This document shows positions 1 to 6,260 of a stretch of DNA of 15,010 nt, piece by piece (positions within the stretch are counted from its first letter, which is position 1; each line of letters starts with the position of its first letter). The DNA comes from Gemmatimonadota bacterium (lineage in GTDB: Bacteria > Gemmatimonadota > Gemmatimonadetes > Gemmatimonadales > Gemmatimonadaceae). The position numbers and the translations under genes were made by a program. Where the stretch lies: positions 1 to 15,010 of the forward strand of contig JARIET010000035.1 of the NCBI GenBank assembly GCA_031127185.1, read 5' to 3'. Under the pieces are notes generated by a model. That model searched no databases and was not told the DNA's origin. It worked only from the letters and a program-made list of their open reading frames with translations.

Positions 1-2
1 TT

Positions 3-617
3 GCCGGATCGCAGGCGCACATCATCGAGCGGATGCTCGACAAGGGCCGCGCGTTCTACAATCTCACCGACCAACTCGAGTTTGGTCCGATCGACGCCGA
101 GCATCTGGCGACGTGGATTGATGATCGGATGACGAACGCCGGCGTGAAGGCGCAGGGCGTTGGCGCAGCAATCGTTGCGGCGGCTGGCCCGCGCACGCGG
201 GATGTGGTGCAGGTCGCTCGCCAGTGCTTCGACAACTCGCGCGGCGAAGGTGCGGCAAGCCTGGCCAGCGTGTCGATCGCGTTCGATGATGTCGTCGCGG
301 AGCAGGAGGCGGTCTTTCACGCAAACTGGCACGGACTCACCGCACTCAAACAGAACGTCCTGCGCGCGGTGGCGCTCGGCGTTGGTGGACTCACCACAGC
401 GGAGTCGATCGCAACATTTGGACTCACCAGCAGCGGCGCGGCATCGCATTCCGCGAGCGCACTGGTGGAAGCCGGTCACCTTGTGAAAGTACGAGGCACA
501 CCGGGCTACACGTACGAAAATCCGTTCTTCCGCCGATGGGTGGAAACGGAAACCGCGGCCGATCTCGGTCGCGGCGCCACTCAGGCACCCTCCAGTGACA
601 CTTCGAAACAGCAATGA
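3..617 (+). CDS. AAA-family ATPase, C-terminal part (5' truncated by window edge)
   Basis: The frame is open from the first bases, so the gene begins upstream; the internal Met at base 33 is unlikely to be the start. The first visible residues (AGSQAHIIERMLDKGRAFYN) resemble the sensor-1 region of archaeal-type/STAND-like AAA ATPases, where a Gly-Ser pair precedes a helix and an 'FY' segment. The following helical lid region (about residues 30-110) is compatible with that family. The last 90 residues look like a winged-helix domain (TALKQNVLRAVA, a turn, then SHSASALVEAGHLV and a beta wing) ending in 'ENPFFRRWVE', a typical ending for these proteins. Walker A and B motifs lie outside the window, so ATPase activity is inferred. 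Its stop overlaps the start of the helicase gene (ATGA at 614-617), implying translational coupling. The ligand or partner cannot be told from here. Confidence 0.72.
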   Translation, partial: AGSQAHIIERMLDKGRAFYNLTDQLEFGPIDAEHLATWIDDRMTNAGVKAQGVGAAIVAAAGPRTRDVVQVARQCFDNSRGEGAASLASVSIAFDDVVAEQEAVFHANWHGLTALKQNVLRAVALGVGGLTTAESIATFGLTSSGAASHSASALVEAGHLVKVRGTPGYTYENPFFRRWVETETAADLGRGATQAPSSDTSKQQ

Positions 618-1999
618 CATTTGCACCACTGAAGCTTCATCCGAGTCTCCTCTCTGGCGTCAAGGACCTCGGCTTCGCCACGCCCAGTCCGATTCAGGCA
701 GAGTCCATTCCGCCCGCGATGGAAGGGCGCGACGTCCTCGCCTGCGCCATGACCGGCAGCGGCAAGACGGCGGCGTTTCTCCTTCCGATTCTCCATCGGC
801 TTCTCACCCGTCCGCGCGGCGTGACGCGCGCGTTGATTCTCTCGCCGACGCGTGAGCTTGCGGCGCAGACCGTTGAAGAGATGAACGGACTGGCCATTCA
901 CACCCCGCTCACCGCAGCAGCCATCATCGGCGGCGTGGGCATGGGCCCGCAGGAACATGCCTTCCGCAGCGGCGTTGACGTGCTCGTCGCGACGCCGGGG
1001 CGTCTGCTTGATCACCTCAAGCAGTCATACGCCAAGCTCGACAAGATCGAGCACCTTGTGCTCGACGAAGCCGACCGCATGCTGGATATGGGGTTCCTTC
1101 CCGACATCAAGCGCGTACTGAAGCTGGTGCCCAGCAAGCGTCAGACGCTGTTTTTCTCCGCGACAATGCCCGCGCCGATCGTGCAGCTGACGAAGGAAAT
1201 GCTGGTGAACCCTGTGACGATCAACCTGGCGCGGAAGGCGGCGCCGGCGGTCGGGATCACGCAGGCGGTGTATCCCGTGGCGCAGGAACTGAAGTCCATG
1301 CTGCTGCTCGAACTGCTGAATCGCGGCCTGATGCAGGAGGCGCTGGTGTTCACGCGCACGAAGCACCGCGCGAATCGACTGTGGGAGTTTCTCGACAAGC
1401 GCGGCATTTCGGTGGCGCGCATTCACGGGAATCGCTCGCAGGCGCAGCGCACCGACGCGCTCGCAGGATTCAAGGAAGGGCGGTATCGCGTGCTCGTGGC
1501 CACGGACATCGCGGCGCGCGGCATTGATGTTGAAGAGCTCGGGCACGTGGTGAACTTCGATGTGCCAATGGCATCGGAGGACTACATCCACCGCGTGGGC
1601 CGAACAGCGCGCGCGCAGATGACCGGCGAGGCATTCACCTTCATGTCACGTGAAGAAGAGAGCGACATCAGGAACATCGAACGTGCGGTCGGCAAGGCGC
1701 TTCCGCGCGTGACGCTGCCGGATTTTGATTACAACGCGCGGCCCACGGCGAAGCTGGAGATTCCGATTGCCGAGCGGCTCGCGGCGCACCGCGCGCAGCG
1801 GAACAAGGGACGCGACCGGCAGCAGGGTGGCGGTGGGCGGCCGGGATCCGGTGGTGGTCGTTCGGGTGGCAGCGGCCGTGGCGGATCGAGCCAGAGTGGC
1901 AGCAGCCGCAGTGGCTCTGCGCCGCGCAGCGATCATCCGTCGGGCCCGAAGCCGAGCGGGCTTCGTGGGCGCCGGGGCGGGGGGCGCGGCGGCCGGTAA
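614..1999 (+). CDS. rhlE: DEAD-box ATP-dependent RNA helicase, RhlE-like
   Basis: This 461-residue protein carries the full DEAD-box motif set in order. The Q-motif region is FATPSPIQ (21-28), motif I AMTGSGKT (45-52), Ia PTRELA (78-83), TPGR (127-130), motif II DEAD (151-154), motif III SAT (182-184), ARGIDV (301-306) and motif VI HRVGRTAR (326-333). The two RecA-like cores end near residue 375. The remaining tail is low complexity, rich in Gly, Arg and Ser (about 398-461), as in RhlE-type helicases where basic tails add RNA affinity. Such proteins unwind short RNA duplexes using ATP in the cytoplasm, in ribosome assembly or RNA turnover. The ATG at 614 overlaps the upstream ATPase stop by four bases and there is no obvious ribosome-binding site, fitting coupled translation. 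The family assignment is very secure; RhlE over other DEAD-box subgroups is based on overall similarity. Confidence 0.95.
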   Translation: MTFAPLKLHPSLLSGVKDLGFATPSPIQAESIPPAMEGRDVLACAMTGSGKTAAFLLPILHRLLTRPRGVTRALILSPTRELAAQTVEEMNGLAIHTPLTAAAIIGGVGMGPQEHAFRSGVDVLVATPGRLLDHLKQSYAKLDKIEHLVLDEADRMLDMGFLPDIKRVLKLVPSKRQTLFFSATMPAPIVQLTKEMLVNPVTINLARKAAPAVGITQAVYPVAQELKSMLLLELLNRGLMQEALVFTRTKHRANRLWEFLDKRGISVARIHGNRSQAQRTDALAGFKEGRYRVLVATDIAARGIDVEELGHVVNFDVPMASEDYIHRVGRTARAQMTGEAFTFMSREEESDIRNIERAVGKALPRVTLPDFDYNARPTAKLEIPIAERLAAHRAQRNKGRDRQQGGGGRPGSGGGRSGGSGRGGSSQSGSSRSGSAPRSDHPSGPKPSGLRGRRGGGRGGR

Positions 2000-2011
2000 C
2001 GCGCAAGATCC

Positions 2012-2938
2012 GTGAGAGTGAATACCACCACCAATCCGTTGCTCGTCCACGGCGCGCTGCTGATTGTCGCGCTCTGTTTTGGCAGCAACTACGTCGTCGC
2101 GAAGTTTGCGTTCCGCGAAGTCTCGCCGCTGGTGTTGGTGGTGATACGAGCTTGGGGGACGGCGGCAATCCTCGGGCTCGTATTGCTCTTCCGCGGGCGC
2201 CGGAGCACGGACGCGCCGTTCACGCGGCGCGAGTATGGCGAGCTCTTTGCGTACAGCATCCTCGGCGTGTCGCTGAACCAGATCTGTTTTCTCGAAGGAC
2301 TCTCTCGCAGTTCGGCCACGAACGCGTCCATCATGTTGGTGGCGGTGCCGGTACTCACACTGGCTTTCGCCATCCTGCTGAAACGGGAAAAGGCGACGCC
2401 GCTTCGTGTTGCAGGAATCGCCACGGGGCTCGCCGGTGCGTTGCTGCTCCTGGTTCCGCGCGGCGGCGTCAACCTCTCGGCGTCAGCCGTGACGGGGAAC
2501 CTGCTTCTCCTCACGGGAAGCGCGGCGTACGCGATGTATCTCGTGCTCACACGACCGATTCTGTCGCGACACGATCCGATTCGTCTGGTGACCGTGATCT
2601 TCGTGATGGCGGGGCTCACCACGCTCCCGTTCGGACTGCCGGGTGTGCGCGAGTTGGTGGCCAACGGATTGAGTCCGTCGGGCTACGCCAGTGTCGCGTT
2701 CGTCGTGATCGGTGCCACCGTGATTCCGTACCTTCTCAACAGCTGGGCGTTGGCACGAGTGCCTGCGTCGATTGTTGCCGTCTACATTCTGATTCAGCCG
2801 ATCGTGGCGGGTACCACGGGGCGGATCTTCCTGGGCGAGCAGTTTGCGCCGGGTGTCGCCGTGGCCGGCGCGCTGATCGTTTCGGGAGTGGCTATGGCCG
2901 TGTGGCAGCCGAAGGTATTACTGCGAGGACGCGGATGA
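2012..2938 (+). CDS. EamA/DMT-superfamily transporter
   Basis: The product has 308 residues, usual for the drug/metabolite transporter superfamily with two EamA repeats. About ten hydrophobic segments are visible, for example residues 11-30, 39-60, 78-96, 104-123, 132-149, 162-180, 192-208, 225-243, 250-268 and 281-297. The N-terminal half contains the typical 'FGSNYVVAKFAF' and 'IRAWGTAAIL' stretches. The second half contains 'VIPYLLNSWALARVPASIVA', characteristic of the second EamA repeat. It should be an inner-membrane permease exporting a small metabolite or amino acid; the substrate cannot be read from the sequence. The start is GTG at 2012, 13 bases after the helicase stop, with no strong ribosome-binding site; a second GTG two codons later is possible. 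It lies in the helicase transcription unit and is closed by the hairpin at 2970-3020. Its stop codon lies within a small ACGCGGAT repeat cluster. Confidence 0.9.
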   Translation: MRVNTTTNPLLVHGALLIVALCFGSNYVVAKFAFREVSPLVLVVIRAWGTAAILGLVLLFRGRRSTDAPFTRREYGELFAYSILGVSLNQICFLEGLSRSSATNASIMLVAVPVLTLAFAILLKREKATPLRVAGIATGLAGALLLLVPRGGVNLSASAVTGNLLLLTGSAAYAMYLVLTRPILSRHDPIRLVTVIFVMAGLTTLPFGLPGVRELVANGLSPSGYASVAFVVIGATVIPYLLNSWALARVPASIVAVYILIQPIVAGTTGRIFLGEQFAPGVAVAGALIVSGVAMAVWQPKVLLRGRG

Positions 2939-2968
2939 ACGCGGATTTGAACTACAAGAGACGCGGAT
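2929..2968 (+). repeat. Three copies of the octamer ACGCGGAT at the EamA gene end
   Basis: Copies lie at 2929-2936, 2939-2946 and 2961-2968, and each is followed within a few bases by TGA. The first copy includes the final codons of the EamA gene and the first base of its stop codon. No function is assigned; the cluster sits immediately before the terminator hairpin. Confidence 0.6.
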
Positions 2969-2969
2969 A

Positions 2970-3020
2970 CTGAAAAGGGGGAACGACAGCTCGGGTCCAC
3001 GCTGTCGTTCCCCCTTTCAG
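2970..3020. terminator. Bidirectional intrinsic terminator between convergent genes
   Basis: A long hairpin pairs 2970-2990 with 3001-3020: 20 base pairs with a single bulged A and a 10-base loop (TCGGGTCCAC). The stem has a GC-rich core, with A-rich and T-rich feet that supply a U-tract on either transcript. It lies between the ends of the EamA gene (2938, plus) and the M14 peptidase gene (3031, minus), so it can end transcription from both sides. Confidence 0.85.
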
Positions 3021-3030
3021 TGCAGTAAAA

Positions 3031-5967
3031 CTAGGGAACCACTCGCACCGGCTTGGGCACGTCGTTCCAGTTGATCACCGAGTTGAAGATCATGTTGAAC
3101 TCGCCGTGGTTCTGCCAACGATAGATCGGATTGTTGGAGAACATCACGACGCGGCCCTTGCCCTTGTAGGCCTCAGGGATATCCACAGCGAAGGGCCGAT
3201 TGCGCAGTGAATCGGCGCCCACCATCAGTCCGGAGAGCACCGAGGCGTCGCCGCCCACGTAGCGGCCGAGGACGTTGGCGTCGTCGGCCAGGCCCACACG
3301 AAACGGCGTGCCGCCCACGTACTTGATCGGAATCGTCTTGTTCTGATATCCGTAGAACACCGGGTGTTCCGTCTTCGCCACCTCGCCCTGCACCAACGGA
3401 CGCTGTGAGGTGAGTCCAGGAACGGTGACCTTGTCGACGGTGCGCGCGAACCCGAAGTCGATTGGAAGCCGCGCCGCCTCGCCGACGGCGATCAGCGTGC
3501 CGCCTCCTTCGAGAAATGCACCGACGGCGTCCACGCCATCTTGTCCAAGTCCGCCCGACATGTCCGCCGTCTCGCCGTAGCCGCCGAGGAACTTGTACTT
3601 GTCACTCTTCTGGTAAGGCTGCGGCCGTGCGGCCGGCGGCGCCAGCGTTGCTGCGCGTCCGAGGTTCTGCTCTGCCATCAAGATCACGTCGTACTTGGCG
3701 CGCAGATTGCCCGGCTTCACCTGTTCCTTGTAGATGAGGTCGTATGGCACGCCGAACTTGTCGAACGTCAGGCGATACCAGCCGAGGTTCTGTGTGCCCT
3801 GCCACGAGGAGTAGATGGCCACGCGCGGCAGGTCGGCGTTGTGCATCGCTACGGTCGGTGCGCTCGCAAGCGTCGCCGCGGTGAGCCCAAGCTCCTCGAC
3901 CGCCGCGCGCACCACACCGGCCTTGCTCATGTCCGTGATCACGAACGACCCGGCTGGGAACTCGAGGCTGTCCACCTTGAACGTGGCTTCCGCCACCTGC
4001 ATGGCGACGTCCTTCAGCTTGTAGCGAAAGGAGATCATGTTGTTTGAGCCGTAGTGCGCGACGGCGATACCAGCCGCCGCCGTGCCGAGCACCGTGCCTT
4101 TCGGAACGACGGTCGTCACCGGCGTCGTCGCAACCTTGAGAACGGCAGAGTCGGCAACCTCTACGACATCCACCATCATCGCGAGGCCCATCGACCAACC
4201 GCTGTCGTCGTACGTGGAGATGCGCGCGTCCGGGTACTGCTGTTTCTCGAGCAGGTTCTTCGCGAGTCGGCCGTAGGGCTGGTCGCGCTTGATGACGTAC
4301 GAGCCCGCGGGATAGGTCTTGCCACCCACCGTGAAAGCGGCATTCGCGATACCCACTTCGATGCGCTGCACGCGCAGGATGTTCACGAACTCCGCGGCCT
4401 TGGTCATATCGCGCTGCACCGGAATCACGAATCCGAACGGCGCCTTGACCTTGCCTTCTTCAATCGAGTTGCGGGTCTTGATGTAGTAGTTCTCGAGCAC
4501 CGTCGCCGGGAACATCGACGTGAGCTGCAGCGCGGAGAGCACGCCCGTCTGCATGTAGTTGGCGTTGGAGCGGCGCGTGAAGGTGTTCACGTCGTGTTGG
4601 GTGTACTGAATGCCGCGATACCATTCGCGGTCTTGTGCACCACCGCGTCCCGTGGGAATTCCGCCTGCGCGACCTCCTCCGCCGGGTCCGCCAGCAGCGG
4701 GTGCGCCGCCGCGACCAGCTGCCGCCGCACCAGGAGCCGGTGGTGCGGGAATCGAATCGAGATCGCGCCCCGACTGCGTCTCGTACATCTTCATCACGCC
4801 GTTGTGATTGTACGAGACCGAGCCGAGGTAACCCGGGCTCCAGCCGTCCATGAATGCGTTGGTGTAGACGCCCGGCATTCCCCACTTCGTCATCTGCGCC
4901 ATCTCCCAGTTGGAGAACCAGGGGAGCTCGGAGAAGAGGAGGGGATCGAGGTTCGGGTTCTGCGGCATGCCGCCGCTGTAGGTGTAGAGGAGCGGCAGCG
5001 ATTCGTGCAGATCGTGCATGATGGGCGGATGCGCCGTGAAGTACCAATCCACGATTGCGCGCATCTGCACCAGCTGGATGTTGATGTCGCGATTGTTGTC
5101 ATGGTACGCGTACTTGCCCCAGTACGGGAGTGCGCCGATGCCGGCTCCGCCGCGCCCACCACCCCCGCCGCCAGCGCCTTCGCCACCGCCTCGCCCGCCA
5201 CGGCCTCCGCCGCCCGCAGTATCAGCGGCCGGAGCTGGAGCCGGCGTGGGCGTTTGAGCCGCGACTTCGAGCCCGCGGAAGAACCAGTCAACGTTGCGAT
5301 CTCGGCCGTCGGCGTCGGCCACAGGGGTGACCGAGACGTACACGTTGTTCCGAATCTGTGTGATGATCGGCGACGTCTCCGTGGCCAGGCGATAAACGAG
5401 TTCCATCAACATTTCCGACGGCCCCGTTTCGCCCGAGTGCAGGCCGCCCATCAGGTGGTAGTGCGGCTTGGTACCGGTGATGAGCGTGGCCACCTGGGGC
5501 TCAGTCATTCCGCGCGGGTCGGCGATCTTCTTCAGGTTCGCGCGGTTCTGCGCGAGCTTGGTCATGTTTGCGTCGGACGTCACCCAGACCACGACGAGCT
5601 CGCGGCCTTCATCGGACCTGCCGATCGTTTCCACGCGCACGCGAGGTGTCGCCTTGGCGAGCGCACGGTAGTACTTGAGCTGATCGGCGTAGTACGTCAG
5701 CTGCCTGGGCGCACCAATGTGCCGCCCCAGAATGTCCCGGGGCGTCGGAATTCCCGGCACGAGCGGGAGGTGGTCAACGAGCGGACTCATGTGCCTGGGA
5801 TTGGCGAGCCACGACTTGTGATCGCGCTCGAACGTGGGGTCCTGGCGCTGCGTGCGGTCGCGTGTTTCGGTGGTGAACTGTTGCGCGGCGAGGGCTGGGG
5901 CTAACCCCGGACAGGCGCCAAAAAGGGCGAACAGGAAAAGCGAACGGATAACGGTGTCGGTTCGCAT
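3031..5967 (-). CDS. Secreted M14-family zinc carboxypeptidase-like protein
   Basis: The chosen start at 5967 gives 978 residues beginning with a clear signal peptide (MRTDTV, a hydrophobic core, then ALAAQQ); the frame is open to 6195 but that extension is not signal-like. The zinc site fits M14: H177-S-G-E180 and H321 in the HDLHE segment. N292/R293 (NNRD) matches the substrate-carboxylate-binding pair, and E396 (MYETQSG) is a candidate general base 75 residues past the last zinc ligand. Two low-complexity Gly/Ala/Pro/Arg inserts interrupt the catalytic domain, at about 240-278 and 406-444. The C-terminal part (about 714-955) resembles a class I glutamine-amidotransferase-like fold (DVILMAEQNLG, then YGETADMSGGLGQDGV) without an evident catalytic Cys. 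It is probably exported and cleaves C-terminal residues from peptides. It is monocistronic, divergent from the lipoprotein gene, with no strong ribosome-binding site. Confidence 0.92.
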   Translation of the reverse strand: MRTDTVIRSLFLFALFGACPGLAPALAAQQFTTETRDRTQRQDPTFERDHKSWLANPRHMSPLVDHLPLVPGIPTPRDILGRHIGAPRQLTYYADQLKYYRALAKATPRVRVETIGRSDEGRELVVVWVTSDANMTKLAQNRANLKKIADPRGMTEPQVATLITGTKPHYHLMGGLHSGETGPSEMLMELVYRLATETSPIITQIRNNVYVSVTPVADADGRDRNVDWFFRGLEVAAQTPTPAPAPAADTAGGGGRGGRGGGEGAGGGGGGRGGAGIGALPYWGKYAYHDNNRDINIQLVQMRAIVDWYFTAHPPIMHDLHESLPLLYTYSGGMPQNPNLDPLLFSELPWFSNWEMAQMTKWGMPGVYTNAFMDGWSPGYLGSVSYNHNGVMKMYETQSGRDLDSIPAPPAPGAAAAGRGGAPAAGGPGGGGRAGGIPTGRGGAQDREWYRGIQYTQHDVNTFTRRSNANYMQTGVLSALQLTSMFPATVLENYYIKTRNSIEEGKVKAPFGFVIPVQRDMTKAAEFVNILRVQRIEVGIANAAFTVGGKTYPAGSYVIKRDQPYGRLAKNLLEKQQYPDARISTYDDSGWSMGLAMMVDVVEVADSAVLKVATTPVTTVVPKGTVLGTAAAGIAVAHYGSNNMISFRYKLKDVAMQVAEATFKVDSLEFPAGSFVITDMSKAGVVRAAVEELGLTAATLASAPTVAMHNADLPRVAIYSSWQGTQNLGWYRLTFDKFGVPYDLIYKEQVKPGNLRAKYDVILMAEQNLGRAATLAPPAARPQPYQKSDKYKFLGGYGETADMSGGLGQDGVDAVGAFLEGGGTLIAVGEAARLPIDFGFARTVDKVTVPGLTSQRPLVQGEVAKTEHPVFYGYQNKTIPIKYVGGTPFRVGLADDANVLGRYVGGDASVLSGLMVGADSLRNRPFAVDIPEAYKGKGRVVMFSNNPIYRWQNHGEFNMIFNSVINWNDVPKPVRVVP

Positions 5968-6260
5968 CCGGATGGCGCGGCAATGAGCTGGCATACAATC
6001 GGGTCGGGAAGGGGGGCGGTGCCGAACGTAAACGGCACATGAATATGCGTTCCCTGACACGCCGGCGTCACAATTTCGCCACGCCGGCACAGGCTGCTTG
6101 CAGAGTCGACCGGGAACTGCCATATATGCATGCAAGAAATTGTGACCACCATCACTAAGCCCTGGTGATAGTGGATCACGGGCGCTCGTCCCCATCGAAT
6201 CTCAACCACGAATGGGGCGTGCGCGCCAAACGGTCAGGCCCCCCATTTCGGAGATCTTGC
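5968..6260. promoter_or_regulatory. Divergent intergenic regulatory region
   Basis: This 293-base spacer separates the divergent M14 and lipoprotein genes and contains no credible coding sequence. It holds an 11-base perfect inverted repeat, GTCACAATTTC (6067-6077) and GAAATTGTGAC (6136-6146). Each half reads GAAATTGTGAC toward its nearer gene. Other elements are a 10-base palindrome ACGCCGGCGT (6059-6068), a short hairpin GTGCCG/CGGCAC (6019-6038) and a longer hairpin (6146-6174). A weak plus-strand promoter guess is TTGCAG (6098) with TATATG (6123), spacer 19. Exact promoters are uncertain. Confidence 0.5.
6146..6174 (+). other. Hairpin or operator-like inverted repeat upstream of lipoprotein gene
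   Basis: CCACCATCAC (6146-6155) pairs with GTGATAGTGG (6165-6174) in 9 of 10 positions around a 9-base loop. It begins at the last base of the GAAATTGTGAC element. It could be an operator or a 5' leader structure; it lies 86 bases before the lipoprotein start and has no T-tract, so it is not a terminator. Confidence 0.4.

Noticed and set aside
1025..1591. 188-codon minus-strand open frame inside the helicase gene
   Set aside because: Antisense to conserved DEAD-box motifs; His/Arg-rich composition typical of shadow frames.
4054..5904. 616-codon plus-strand open frame opposite the M14 gene
   Set aside because: It is an antisense shadow in GC-rich DNA: composition is Arg/His/Val-rich without domains, while the minus strand encodes a clear M14 enzyme.
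5968..6195. Upstream extension of the M14 reading frame
   Set aside because: It would place 76 non-signal residues before a good signal peptide and run across the inverted-repeat spacer.
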